From the NCBI RefSeq assembly GCF_023073915.1, contig NZ_JADPKK010000013.1:682001-746000 (forward strand): a stretch of 64,000 nucleotides of DNA. The letters are read 5' to 3'. The stretch is from Bradyrhizobium sp. 149. Its GTDB lineage: Bacteria; Pseudomonadota; Alphaproteobacteria; Rhizobiales; Xanthobacteraceae. The number at the start of each line of letters is the position of its first letter. The first letter of the stretch is position 1. The notes below the pieces were generated by a model. The model was not told the DNA's origin. It searched no databases and saw only the letters and a list, made by a program, of their open reading frames with translations. A program made the translations under genes and the position numbers. Of this stretch, positions 54,881 to 63,507 are shown piece by piece.

Positions 54881-56500
54881 TCAATGTCCCCGCGCAGGGG
54901 CGCCCAGCTTGATCGGGCGCAGCACTGCGGCGGTCGGGATCATCAGCACCGCGATGACCGCGAGCGTCCAGAACACGTCGATATAGGCGAGCAAATCGAC
55001 CTGCTGCTGCAAGGTGCGACCGACCCAGGCGACCGCCTGCGAGGCCGCATCGCTCGCGTTCGAGCCCTGGGCCTGGAAGAAGCGGGTCATCGTCTCGATG
55101 GTCTGCTGATAGCCGAGGTCTGACGGCGCGGCGTGCTCAATCAGGCGGCTCTGATGGAATTGCTGGCGCTGCGCCAGAATTGTCTGCGCCAGTGCGACCC
55201 CCATGGAGCCGCCGATGTTGCGGGCGACGTTGATCAGCGCTGAAGCCTGGTTGGTCTTGTCAGGCGGCACGCCGTCATAGGACGCGGTCGTCACCGGCAG
55301 GAACAGGAAAGGCAGACCGAGGGCGAGGAAGATGCGCGACATCGCGGCATAGCCGTAGGTGATGTCGCCGGTCAGGCCGGTGAGATGCCACATCGAGAAG
55401 GCGACGATGGCGGCACCAAACATGATGAGATACTTCGGCTGCACGCTGCTGACGAGACGGCCCACCACCGGCATCAGCACCAAAGTCGCGATTCCTCCAG
55501 GGGACAAAGCGAGACCGGCCAGCATGGCGGTGTAGTTCAAATCGCTCTGGAGGAGTTGCGGCAGGATTTGGGTCGTCGAAATCAGCACCGCGCCCGTGGC
55601 GAGCATGACGAGAAAGCAGGCGGCGAACTGGCGCCGGCCGAGCAGGCGGAGATCGACGATGGGATCCTCGCGCGTCAGTTCCCACGGGATCAGCGCGAGC
55701 AGCGAGACGGCTGCGAGCACCGCGAAGAACACGATCATATTCGACCCGAACCAGTCGTTGCGCTGGCCTTCGTCGAGCACGTATTCGAGCGAGCCGAGCC
55801 CAATCGCGACCAGCAGGAAGCCGACATAGTCGACCCGCAGACCCTTGCTCAGCAGCTTCTCCCTCTCCTCCTCCGCACCCGACGGCTCCCTGACCAGCGT
55901 GCCGACCAGGAACAGCGACAGCAATCCCATGGGGACGTTGATCAGGAACACCCAGTGCCAGGTATAGGTGTCGGTAATCCAGCCGCCGAGCGTCGGTCCG
56001 ATCACGGGTGCCACCACGACGGCGACGCCATAGATCGCAAAGGCCTGACCGCGCTTGTGCGGCGGAAAGGAGTCGGCGAGGATCGCCTGCTCGCTCGTCG
56101 CCATGCCGCCGCCGCCGAGGCCCTGAAGAATGCGGAACAGCACCAGCGCTTGCAAATTCCAGGCGAAGCCACACAAAAGCGAGGAGACCGTGAAGATCGC
56201 AACGCAGATCATGTAGAAGCGCTTGCGGCCGATCACGGTCGACAGCCAGCCCGAGATCGACAGCACGATGGCGTTGGCGACCAGATAGCTGGTGATGACG
56301 TAGGTGCTCTCGTCGATGCCGACGGCAAGCCCACCGGCGATGTGGCGCAAGGCGACGTTGGCGATGGTGGTGTCGAGCACCTCCATGAAGGTCGCGATCG
56401 AGACGACGAACGCGATGAGATAAGGATTATGACCGCCCGCCGCCGAGCGCTCCGGCGACCAGCCGCCCGCGGACGCGTCGCCTTGCGTCGTGTCGGTCAT
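54881..56500 (-). CDS. emrB: DHA2-family MFS efflux protein (EmrB-like)
   Basis: A 539-residue, 14-helix drug/H+ antiporter with the DHA2 motifs ATFMEVLDTTIANVALRHIAG, GWLSTVIGRKRFYM and IGPTLGGWITDTYTWHWVFLIN (positions 165-186). The start overlaps the emrA-like stop by 4 bases (ATGA), so it is translated with its membrane-fusion partner. The pair exports hydrophobic compounds with an outer-membrane channel; no tolC or regulator is adjacent. Confidence 0.92.
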   Translation of the reverse strand: MTDTTQGDASAGGWSPERSAAGGHNPYLIAFVVSIATFMEVLDTTIANVALRHIAGGLAVGIDESTYVITSYLVANAIVLSISGWLSTVIGRKRFYMICVAIFTVSSLLCGFAWNLQALVLFRILQGLGGGGMATSEQAILADSFPPHKRGQAFAIYGVAVVVAPVIGPTLGGWITDTYTWHWVFLINVPMGLLSLFLVGTLVREPSGAEEEREKLLSKGLRVDYVGFLLVAIGLGSLEYVLDEGQRNDWFGSNMIVFFAVLAAVSLLALIPWELTREDPIVDLRLLGRRQFAACFLVMLATGAVLISTTQILPQLLQSDLNYTAMLAGLALSPGGIATLVLMPVVGRLVSSVQPKYLIMFGAAIVAFSMWHLTGLTGDITYGYAAMSRIFLALGLPFLFLPVTTASYDGVPPDKTNQASALINVARNIGGSMGVALAQTILAQRQQFHQSRLIEHAAPSDLGYQQTIETMTRFFQAQGSNASDAASQAVAWVGRTLQQQVDLLAYIDVFWTLAVIAVLMIPTAAVLRPIKLGAPARGH

Positions 56501-57660
56501 CGCACCCTGGTCCAGGGCACGACCGACATGCCCGGACCAACGGGCAAATCCGCCGGCCAGCTGTCGACCACGATCTTCACCGGCACGCGCTGCACGACCT
56601 TGACGTAATTTCCGGTGGCGTTCTCCGCCGGCAGCAGGCTGAATGCGGTGCCGGAGCCCGGCTGCACGGACTCCACATGGCCGGTCAGCTTGCGCCCGGG
56701 ATAGGCGTCGATGCGGATCTCGACCGGCTGGCCCGGCCGCATGTCGTTGAGCTGGGTCTCCTTGTAGTTTGCGACGATCCAGATCTCGTCAGGCACGAAC
56801 ATCATCAGGCTCTGTCCCGCCGTGACAAAAGTGCCCTTGGCGCCGCTGAGCTTGACGACGCGGCCGGACTGCGCCGCAACGACGCTGGTATATTGCAGGT
56901 TCAGCTTGGCCTGATCGAGCTGCGCCAGCGACTGCGCGAGTTGCGCCCGGGTGCCCTCGAGCTGCGCTTGCAGCGTCTTGATGCCGACTTGCGCGGCCGT
57001 CACCGCGGTCTTCGCGCGTTCAGTGTTGGCCTGCTGCGCCTGAAGATCGGAGCGGGTCTGCTGCTGGCGCTGCACGGTGCCGGCGCCCTTCTCGACGAGA
57101 TCCTGGGCGCGCGCGAATTCTTCCTGTGAGAACTGGAGCTGGGCCTGGGCCTGTTCGAGCTGAGCCTCCGCCTGCTTGATCTGCTCCTGCTGCGAAACGA
57201 TCTGCGCCTCGACATTGCCGATGTTCGCCCTGGCCACCGCGACCTGCGCATTGGCCTGATCGATGGCGATGCGATAGTCGCGCTCGTCGATCCTGGCGAG
57301 AAGATCCCCGGCGTTGACATGCTGGTTGTCCGTGACCGGGATGTCGGTCACGTAGCCGCCGACCTTCGAGGCCACGGAAAAGCTGCGCGCGGCGACGAAG
57401 GCATCGTCGGTGGATTCATAGTGGCGCACCTGGAGCCAGTAGAGCAGTCCGCCGATCAGGGCCGCGAGCAGGACGATGGCGCCAATGGTTGCCACCAGCC
57501 AATGCTCGCGAATCCGGTCTCGCAGCGACGGCGCCTTCGCCGGGTTCTGCTCCTTGGTGTCACGGGCGTGATCGGGAGAGGTCTTTGGAGCTTCCTTCGC
57601 CCTCTGCGGTTGCTCCGCGGACGGATCACGCTCCCGGGTTTGAGCATCCACGGTGAACAC
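56497..57660 (-). CDS. emrA: HlyD/EmrA-type membrane fusion protein
   Basis: A 387-residue adaptor with a charged cytoplasmic N-terminus (about 1-50), one transmembrane helix (about 55-75), a biotinyl-lipoyl-like domain (YESTDDAFVAARSFSVASKVGGYV), a long coiled coil (Gln/Ala-rich, about 130-240) and beta-barrel part (GAKGTFVTAGQSLMMFVPDE). It joins EmrB to an outer-membrane channel. First gene of the efflux pair. Confidence 0.93.
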   Translation of the reverse strand: MFTVDAQTRERDPSAEQPQRAKEAPKTSPDHARDTKEQNPAKAPSLRDRIREHWLVATIGAIVLLAALIGGLLYWLQVRHYESTDDAFVAARSFSVASKVGGYVTDIPVTDNQHVNAGDLLARIDERDYRIAIDQANAQVAVARANIGNVEAQIVSQQEQIKQAEAQLEQAQAQLQFSQEEFARAQDLVEKGAGTVQRQQQTRSDLQAQQANTERAKTAVTAAQVGIKTLQAQLEGTRAQLAQSLAQLDQAKLNLQYTSVVAAQSGRVVKLSGAKGTFVTAGQSLMMFVPDEIWIVANYKETQLNDMRPGQPVEIRIDAYPGRKLTGHVESVQPGSGTAFSLLPAENATGNYVKVVQRVPVKIVVDSWPADLPVGPGMSVVPWTRVR

Positions 57661-57785
57661 CTTTCTCGGGGATTAGACTGGCGGCAGAGCCGCCAAAGCG
57701 GCTCACGCGCCGCGAGCCCAACGACAGCCCCAGATCATGGTTCCGCTTCGTGCGAGCACCATCGCCATTCGTGAATGCACTGCTC

Positions 57786-57821
57786 AAAAAGCGAGCGCGG
57801 CACAGTGCATGCCGCGCTCGC
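57786..57821 (-). terminator. Intrinsic terminator of the 52-aa gene
   Basis: On the minus strand GCGAGCGCGGCA and TGCCGCGCTCGC form a perfect 12-bp stem with a 7-base loop, followed by TTTTT. It lies 25 bases beyond the small gene's stop and ends the short PRC/52-aa operon. Confidence 0.9.
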
Positions 57822-57846
57822 CTCGATATCCCATGGGCAGGTTATG

Positions 57847-58005
57847 TCAGTGTGTCTTCGTGGCGTGCCATTTCTCGAGATCGGGCTTCACCTCGTCCGA
57901 TCCCTGTTCCTTTTCCGGGGTGCCCTTCCAGGGCGTGTCCGTCTGTTTGTGCGAACCCCAGTCGTTCTGCTGCCGGGGATCGTCGTTGGGCCGTTCCTTG
58001 CTCAT
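57847..58005 (-). CDS. Small hydrophilic protein, 52 aa
   Basis: An ATG at 58005, with AAAGGGAG upstream, opens 52 codons: MSKERPNDDPRQQNDWGSHK, then TDTPWKGTPEKEQGSDEVKP and DLEKWHATKTH. It is highly charged, Trp-bearing and without hydrophobic stretches, as in small stress peptides of rhizobia. It lies 23 bases after the PRC-barrel gene and just before a strong terminator, so it is the second gene of that unit. Function unknown. Confidence 0.75.
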   Translation of the reverse strand: MSKERPNDDPRQQNDWGSHKQTDTPWKGTPEKEQGSDEVKPDLEKWHATKTH

Positions 58006-58028
58006 CGAGCTCCCTTTCCGTGAAATCC

Positions 58029-58403
58029 CTAAGCGAAGGGGACGCCGTAGTAGGAGTTGATGCCACGAACTGCGGCATCATCACCCCAGTTCCAATCACT
58101 CCGTTCGCCGTATTTCGGCGCGCCTTCCAGCTCCTTGGTGGTGATGCCGGTGACATAGCCGCCGAGCTCAGTGTCATATTTCAGCGATTGCCACGGCAGC
58201 GGATAGTGGTCGTTGCCAAGGCCCAGAAATCCGCCGAAGCCAAGCACGGCGTAGGACACCTTGCCGCTGATCTTGTCGATCATCACGCGTTCGATCGAAC
58301 CGATCTTGTTGCGATCGGCGCCATAGACCGATGTTCCCTCGACCTTGTCGCTGCCGATCAGCCGACCCAGCTCGTTTTGGTCCAGTTCGCCCTGATTCAA
58401 CAT
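58029..58403 (-). CDS. PRC-barrel domain protein
   Basis: A 124-residue protein from the ATG at 58403 (GGAGAATTGAG upstream). The PRC-barrel (about 15-85) shows GRLIGSDKVEGTSVYGADRNKI, GSIERVMIDKISGKVSYAVL and FGGFLGLGNDHYPLPW. PRC-barrel proteins of this kind are common in general-stress sets. An upstream open frame adds 28 residues with no match. Its upstream region has GGAAC elements shared with the divergent gene. Confidence 0.88.
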   Translation of the reverse strand: MLNQGELDQNELGRLIGSDKVEGTSVYGADRNKIGSIERVMIDKISGKVSYAVLGFGGFLGLGNDHYPLPWQSLKYDTELGGYVTGITTKELEGAPKYGERSDWNWGDDAAVRGINSYYGVPFA

Positions 58404-58480
58404 CTCAATTCTCCACTCAGCCAGTGGGGATAAAACTCGCAAACGTGAGCGATCGTTCCGGCGTGTTCCGCGAGACTTGA

Positions 58481-58505
58481 GGAACATCGTCGGAAACGGG
58501 CGGTT
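58481..58505 (+). promoter_or_regulatory. EcfG-type promoter of the TPP-enzyme gene
   Basis: GGAAC-N16-GGTT fits the EcfG pattern except the first -10 base. A start near 58512 would leave a 48-base leader. On the opposite strand GGAAC copies at 58469-58465 and 58459-58455, with an AGTT 17 bases from the latter, may serve the divergent PRC gene. Confidence 0.55.
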
Positions 58506-58559
58506 CTCTCGATTTCAAGCCTCTCGACTTCAAGTCCTGGAAACGAAGAGCCGTCCTCG

Positions 58560-60347
58560 ATGTCCCAAACCGTCTCCGACTTCATCGTTCAACGTCTGCA
58601 TCAATGGGGAGTGCGCCACCTCTTTGGCTATCCCGGCGACGGCATCAATGGCGTATTCGGCGCCCTTCAGCGTGCTGAGGGTAAGATCGGCTTTGTCCAG
58701 GCGCGGCATGAGGAGATGGCCGCCTTCATGGCGACCGCTTACGCGAAATTCTCGGGCCAGCTCGGCGTCTGCATCGCAACGTCGGGCCCTGGCGCCTCGC
58801 ATCTGACCACCGGGCTCTACGATGCCCTGCTGGATCACCAGCCCGTGCTCGCGATCGTCGGTCAGCAGGCACGCAATGCACTGGGCGGACATTATCAGCA
58901 GGAACTCGATCTCGTCTCGATGTTCAAGGATGTGGCTGGCGCCTACGTCATGCAGGCATCCTCGCCGGCGCAGATCCGGCATCTGATTGATCGATCGATC
59001 CGGATCGCGCTGGCCAGGCGGACACCAACGGTGATCATCCTGCCCAACGATATCCAAGAGGAGCCATACGAGGATCCGCCGCGCGCTCACGGCACCCTGC
59101 ACTCTGGCATCGGCTATAGCTCTCCAAGCATCAAGCCTCGTGACGCCGACCTCGACCGTGCCGCCGAGGTGCTCAACGCCGGCAAGAAGGTCGCGATGCT
59201 CGTCGGCGCCGGCGCGCTCCACGCTACCGAGGAGGTGATCGCGGTCGCCGACCGCTTGTCCGCCGGCTGCGCCAAGGCGCTGCTCGGCAAGGCGGCGCTC
59301 CCTGACGACCTGCCCTGGGTCACCGGCCCGATCGGCCTGCTCGGCACCGAACCCAGCTACAACATGATGATGGAATGTGACACGCTGCTGATGGTCGGCT
59401 CGGGATTTCCCTATGCCGAATTCCTGCCGCAGGAAGGCGCGGCGCGCGGCGTCCAGATCGACATCGACGCCAGCATGATGTCGATCCGTTTCCCCATGGA
59501 GGTCGGCCTCGTCGGCGATGCCGCCGAGACGCTGCGCGCCCTGCTACCGCGACTGAAACCCAAGAGCGACGGCACCTGGCGCCAGGGCATCGAAGACGAC
59601 GTCGCGCAATGGTGGAAGACGCTGGATGACCGCGCGCATCAAGCCGCAGCACCGGTCAATCCGCAACTCGTCGCCTGGGAGCTGTCTCCGCGCCTGCCCG
59701 ACCGCACTATCATCACCAGCGATTCCGGCTCCTGCGCCAACTGGTTCGCGCGTGACCTGAAGATGCGCCGTGGCATGACGGCCTCGCTCTCCGGCGGTCT
59801 CGCCTCGATGGGTGCCGCGGTGCCCTATGCGCTCGCCGCGAAATACGCTCATCCCGACCGCCCCGTGATTGCACTCGTCGGGGACGGCGCGATGCAGATG
59901 AACAACATGGCAGAGCTGATCACCGCCGCGAAGTATTGGCGCGACTGGAAGGATCCGCGCTTTATCGTCTGCGTCTTCAACAACGAAGACCTCAACCAGG
60001 TGACCTGGGAACAGCGCATCATCAACGGCGATCCAAAATTCGAGGCATCGCAGCGCATCCCAAACGTGTCCTATTCGCGCTTTGCCGAGTTGATCGGCCT
60101 CTCCGGAATCTACGTCGACAGCCCGCAGCTGCTGGGCTCGGCCTGGGAGCGGGCGTTGGCGAGCGAGATGCCGGTGGTGCTGGAGGTGAAGACCGACCCC
60201 GAAGTGCCGCCGCTGCCGCCGCATATCACCTTGCAGCAGGCCAAGAACTTCTCTCTTGCGCTGATGAAGGGCGATCCCAACCAGAGCGCAGTGATCAAGG
60301 GAGCGGCGCGGCAGGTGTTGGAAAAGATCCTGCCTGGAAAGGAATGA
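58560..60347 (+). CDS. Thiamine-diphosphate enzyme, pyruvate oxidase/acetolactate synthase-like
   Basis: A 595-residue protein with three domains. The N-terminal catalytic Glu lies in QARHEEMAAFMATAYAKF (about 40-57); the middle domain is nucleotide-binding-like; the C-terminal TPP/metal motif is GDGAMQMNNMAELITAAKYW...NNEDLNQ (about 441-480). It is closest to pyruvate-oxidase-like or related TPP enzymes (pyruvate dehydrogenase, quinone type). The reaction is not certain. It shares a transcript with the 75-residue gene that follows by 8 bases. Confidence 0.9.
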   Translation: MSQTVSDFIVQRLHQWGVRHLFGYPGDGINGVFGALQRAEGKIGFVQARHEEMAAFMATAYAKFSGQLGVCIATSGPGASHLTTGLYDALLDHQPVLAIVGQQARNALGGHYQQELDLVSMFKDVAGAYVMQASSPAQIRHLIDRSIRIALARRTPTVIILPNDIQEEPYEDPPRAHGTLHSGIGYSSPSIKPRDADLDRAAEVLNAGKKVAMLVGAGALHATEEVIAVADRLSAGCAKALLGKAALPDDLPWVTGPIGLLGTEPSYNMMMECDTLLMVGSGFPYAEFLPQEGAARGVQIDIDASMMSIRFPMEVGLVGDAAETLRALLPRLKPKSDGTWRQGIEDDVAQWWKTLDDRAHQAAAPVNPQLVAWELSPRLPDRTIITSDSGSCANWFARDLKMRRGMTASLSGGLASMGAAVPYALAAKYAHPDRPVIALVGDGAMQMNNMAELITAAKYWRDWKDPRFIVCVFNNEDLNQVTWEQRIINGDPKFEASQRIPNVSYSRFAELIGLSGIYVDSPQLLGSAWERALASEMPVVLEVKTDPEVPPLPPHITLQQAKNFSLALMKGDPNQSAVIKGAARQVLEKILPGKE

Positions 60348-60355
60348 GGTGAAGC

Positions 60356-60583
60356 ATGAGCGATTTCCGCGATATCCAGCACGGCGTCAACGATCCCGTG
60401 GACGGCCTCGACGTGAAGCGGCAGATCAACGACAACCGGACGCCGCATGAACGGGCACAACGCCATGCAGACGTACGTGCCGAAGCCACCGCCACGCCGA
60501 CCGAGCCGTTTCTGCCCGAACGGCTTCGGCGCAAGCCGACCGATCCCATCAATCCGCGCAGCGGGCGGCATCCCACGGATTAG
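60356..60583 (+). CDS. Small hydrophilic hypothetical protein, 75 aa
   Basis: A 75-residue charged protein (MSDFRDIQHGVNDPVDGLDV, ...RRKPTDPINPRSGRHPTD) without hydrophobic segments, likely disordered. It follows the TPP-enzyme gene by 8 bases with GAGGTGAAG as a ribosome site, so the two are co-transcribed. Function unknown. Confidence 0.72.
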   Translation: MSDFRDIQHGVNDPVDGLDVKRQINDNRTPHERAQRHADVRAEATATPTEPFLPERLRRKPTDPINPRSGRHPTD

Positions 60584-60589
60584 CCGTTA

Positions 60590-60614
60590 GGAACCTCAGC
60601 CGGGGCGGCGTGTT
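60590..60614 (+). promoter_or_regulatory. EcfG-type promoter of the DUF4142 gene
   Basis: GGAAC-N16-TGTT fits the general-stress consensus with one -10 change. The transcript would start near 60621, about 50 bases before the ATG, and pass through a GCGCAGC/GCTGCGC hairpin. Confidence 0.55.
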
Positions 60615-60670
60615 AGTCGGCGCAACGTCGCGCAGCGAGAGGCTGCGCGCCCAACCGGAGGGACCGGACC

Positions 60671-61222
60671 ATGAAACGTACCATCATCGCCGTCGCTTGC
60701 GTACTTCTCGCAGGCCCCGCGCTTGCCCAGTCGCTCGGTGAGAAGACCGGCGTCAACTCGGCGCTCGGCGTCGCGCCTGCCACCGCCGACTTCGTCAAGG
60801 AAGTCGCCATCAGCGACATGTTCGAGATCGAGTCGAGCAAGCTCGCCGAGCAGAAAGGCAACGCGCAGGAGAAGACCTTTGCGCAACAGATGGTGACCGA
60901 CCACACCAAGACCAGCAATGAACTGAAGGGCCTCGTCAGCGGCGGCAAGGTGCAGGCGACCCTGCCGACAGCACTCGACAGCTCGCATCAGAGCAAGCTC
61001 GACAAGCTCAAGAGCGCGAATGGCAGGGACTTCAGCTCGGATTACAATTCGTACCAGGTCAGCGCCCACGAGGACGCGGTCTCGCTGTTCGAGCGTTACG
61101 CCAAGGGCGGCGACAATTCCGAGCTGAAGGATTGGGCCGGCAAGACGCTGCCGGCGCTCAAGCACCACCTCGACATGGCCAAGGAGCTCGGCAAGGCGCC
61201 GAGCGTCGGCCAGTCCAAGTAA
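60671..61222 (+). CDS. DUF4142 exported protein
   Basis: A 183-residue protein with a signal peptide ending near ALAQ (about 20). The mature part is all-helical and fits DUF4142, a ferritin-like helical domain: ADFVKEVAISDMFEIESSKLA, FAQQMVTDHTKTSNELKGL, and AHEDAVSLFERYAKGGDNSELK. It is periplasmic, probably a stress protein. A GGAGGGACC ribosome site and an EcfG-like promoter precede it; a strong terminator follows. Confidence 0.9.
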   Translation: MKRTIIAVACVLLAGPALAQSLGEKTGVNSALGVAPATADFVKEVAISDMFEIESSKLAEQKGNAQEKTFAQQMVTDHTKTSNELKGLVSGGKVQATLPTALDSSHQSKLDKLKSANGRDFSSDYNSYQVSAHEDAVSLFERYAKGGDNSELKDWAGKTLPALKHHLDMAKELGKAPSVGQSK

Positions 61223-61230
61223 TCAGCTTC

Positions 61231-61269
61231 CGAGGACGCCGGCTCGCAGGTCGGCGTCCTCGCGTTTTT
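61231..61269 (+). terminator. Intrinsic terminator of the DUF4142 gene
   Basis: CGAGGACGCCG and CGGCGTCCTCG form a perfect 11-bp stem with a 10-base loop, followed by CG and TTTTT. It lies 8 bases after the stop and directly before the SDR remnant. Confidence 0.92.
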
Positions 61270-61275
61270 GCAACG

Positions 61276-61978
61276 ATGGGCCGCGCCGCCGCCATTGCCT
61301 ACGCACGCGAAGGCCGACGTCGTCATCAACTATCTTCCGGCGGAGGAGCCGGATGCGCAGGACGTCATCGCGCTGATCAAGAAGGAAGGGCGTACCGGGC
61401 TCGCGATTCCCGGCGACCTCAAGGATGAAGCCTTCTGCAAGAAGCTGGTCGAGCAGGCCGTGCAAGGCCTCGGCGGCCTCGACATCGTCGTCTGCAACGC
61501 GGCGCGGCAGCAGGCACGTGCGTCCATTCTCGACGTCTCCTCGGAAGACTTCGACGCGACCATGAAGACCAACATCTACGCGCCGTTCTGGATCATCAAG
61601 GCGGCGCTGCCGCATTTGAAGCCCGGCTCCTGCGTCATCGGCACGACCTCCGAGCAAGCTTACGATCCCTCGCCCGATCTCTACGATTATGCGCAGACCA
61701 AGGCGGCGACGATGAACTACGTGAAGTCGCTGGCGAAGCAGCTCGCCTCGAAGGGCATCCGCGTCAATGGCGTCGCACCGGGCCCGATCTGGACGCCGCT
61801 TCAGGTCTCCGGCGGCGCCACGATGGAGAAGCTCGAGAAATTCGGCGGCATGACACCGCTCGGCCGTCCCGGCCAGCCCGCCGAGCTGGCCTCGATTTAC
61901 GTGCAGCTTGCCGCGGCGGACGCGAGCTATGCGACCGGCCAGGTGTATGGGTCCACTGGTGGATCGGGACAGCCGTAG
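61276..61978 (+). pseudogene. 5'-truncated, frameshifted SDR oxidoreductase
   Basis: From 61276 the DNA reads MGRAAAIAYAREG in one frame, the second half of an SDR glycine motif, then needs a 2-base shift near 61311 to continue as ADVVINYLPAEEPDAQDVIA and to the C-terminus QVYGSTGGSGQP. The first half of the cofactor motif (TGGDSG) and everything before it are absent. The remaining part has NAARQQ, the active-site Ser region and YDYAQTKAA (Tyr/Lys). The cut abuts the terminator of the DUF4142 gene. Confidence 0.75.
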
Positions 61979-62090
61979 CCCGGCGACTCGGTCCCAGCCC
62001 CGCAGGCTGATGGCCGCCAGGCGGAGCCCAGGAACCTTCTTTGTCTCCCGGCTTTGGAAACTGACATAAGGACATCACGCTTGTAACCCG

Positions 62091-62675
62091 ATGGCATTAG
62101 TAGACGTCAAACCTAACCGGATCGACACCGCGATCGCGAACAGGATCGCGGATCACACCAATTCAGGCGTCGAGCACACCGCGCAGACACTAACCTGGGC
62201 CGCCGACGAGCACGTGCTGCTGGCGCTGGCCGCAGCGGGATGGCTCTACACTCATATTTGGCAGCCGCAACAGCGGCCCGTGGCCAATCACATTCTGGCT
62301 GTGTCGCTGGCGACGGCTTTCCTGCCACATGCCCTGAAATCCGTCTTCGATCAGATCAGGCCAGACCGGCTGACGATACGCGGGCACCGGCATGGAGTAC
62401 CCATCTCAGGACACGCGCGCGACGCGTTTCCGTCCGGTCACGCGGTCCACATGGGCGCACTTGCCTCGGCGGCAGGTTTGCTGCCGAAAACGCCGTGTCG
62501 ATTGGTGCGCTCGGTTGCGGTCGCGCTTTCGCTGACAAGGGTCGCGGTGCTCGCGCACTGGCCAAGCGACGTGGTCGCAGGCTTCGCACTTGGCGCGGCC
62601 GTAGAGAGACTTTTGCGGCCATGGACGCTGACGCAGTCGTTCCGCAAGCAAGTCAATAGGCGGGAACGGTCGTGA
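62091..62675 (+). CDS. PAP2-family membrane phosphatase
   Basis: A 194-residue protein with about four hydrophobic segments and the three phosphatase motifs: KSVFDQIRPDR (K-x6-RP), FPSGHAVH (PSGH) and TRVAVLAHWPSD (xR-x5-H-x3-D). Such enzymes act on undecaprenyl pyrophosphate or lipid phosphates in the membrane. The stop overlaps the GTG start of the next gene (GTGA), forming a unit of three membrane proteins. Confidence 0.9.
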   Translation: MALVDVKPNRIDTAIANRIADHTNSGVEHTAQTLTWAADEHVLLALAAAGWLYTHIWQPQQRPVANHILAVSLATAFLPHALKSVFDQIRPDRLTIRGHRHGVPISGHARDAFPSGHAVHMGALASAAGLLPKTPCRLVRSVAVALSLTRVAVLAHWPSDVVAGFALGAAVERLLRPWTLTQSFRKQVNRRERS

Positions 62676-63019
62676 CCGAATATGTCCTGCGCTTCATCGC
62701 CGGCGGCGTCATCGTCTCCGCTTTCGCGATCTTCGGCGATATGCTCAAGCCCAAAAGCTTTGCGGGGCTGCTCGGCGCAGCGCCGTCAGTCGCACTGGCG
62801 ACGCTCGGCATCGCCGTTGTCAAGCACGGCCCGCAATATGCTGCGGCGGAAAGCTGGACGATGATGTATGGCGCGGTTGCGCTCGGCTGCTACAGCGTCA
62901 TCGTCTGCCATCTGTTGATCAGATACCGTGTGTCCGCGCTGCCCGCGACCGTCCTGGCTGTTATCGTGTGGCTTGCGGTTGCCTTCGGCCTGCTCGCCGG
63001 TTTCGGAGGTGCGGCCTGA
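62672..63019 (+). CDS. DUF3147 membrane protein, first copy
   Basis: A 115-residue, four-helix membrane protein (FIAGGVIVSAFAIFGDMLKP, GLLGAAPSVALATLGIAVV) of the DUF3147 type. GTG start overlaps the PAP2 stop; its TGA shares the A of the next ATG. Translation of the three genes is coupled. Function unknown. Confidence 0.83.
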   Translation: MTEYVLRFIAGGVIVSAFAIFGDMLKPKSFAGLLGAAPSVALATLGIAVVKHGPQYAAAESWTMMYGAVALGCYSVIVCHLLIRYRVSALPATVLAVIVWLAVAFGLLAGFGGAA

Positions 63020-63507
63020 TGCCGGTCAAGCTGTCACTCTCGGCGCTGAAGCAGACTCGCTGGTACGAATACGGCATTCGTTTCCTTCTCGGCGGCCTGG
63101 CGACCGTGCTCACGGGGATTCTGGGAGCGCGCTTCGGTGTGTCCGTCGCCGGATTATTCCTTGCGCTTCCCGCCATCTTCTGCGCGAGCGCCACGCTGGT
63201 CGAAAGCCATGAGCGGCGCACCAAGGAGAAGGCCGGCCTCAGTGGCACGCGCCGCGGGCAAGAGGCTGCCGCACTCGACGCGGCTGGCGCCGCCTGGGGA
63301 AGCATCGGTCTCCTGGCATTCGCCGCCGTCTTCCATCTCACCGTGGCTGCGAGCGTTCCGGGCGCATTCGCTGCTGCGTTGATGGTCTGGGCCGTCGTTT
63401 CGGTATTGGCTTGGTGGCTCAGGCGCAAGCTTCGCATCGTCTCCCGCAAACCGCACCGATCAGCCCATTCGCCGTCCGCAAAGGGCTCTCCCGTTACGAA
63501 GCGTTAG
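63019..63507 (+). CDS. DUF3147-like membrane protein, second copy
   Basis: A 162-residue membrane protein from the ATG at 63019 (upstream residues of the longer frame fall in the first copy). It shows FLLGGLATVLTGILGARFGV, AGLFLALPAIFCASATLVES, two further helices and a basic tail. The first helices share the layout of the preceding protein (a GG pair, then Gly-Leu-x-Ala-x-Pro), suggesting a homologous pair. Confidence 0.8.
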   Translation: MPVKLSLSALKQTRWYEYGIRFLLGGLATVLTGILGARFGVSVAGLFLALPAIFCASATLVESHERRTKEKAGLSGTRRGQEAAALDAAGAAWGSIGLLAFAAVFHLTVAASVPGAFAAALMVWAVVSVLAWWLRRKLRIVSRKPHRSAHSPSAKGSPVTKR

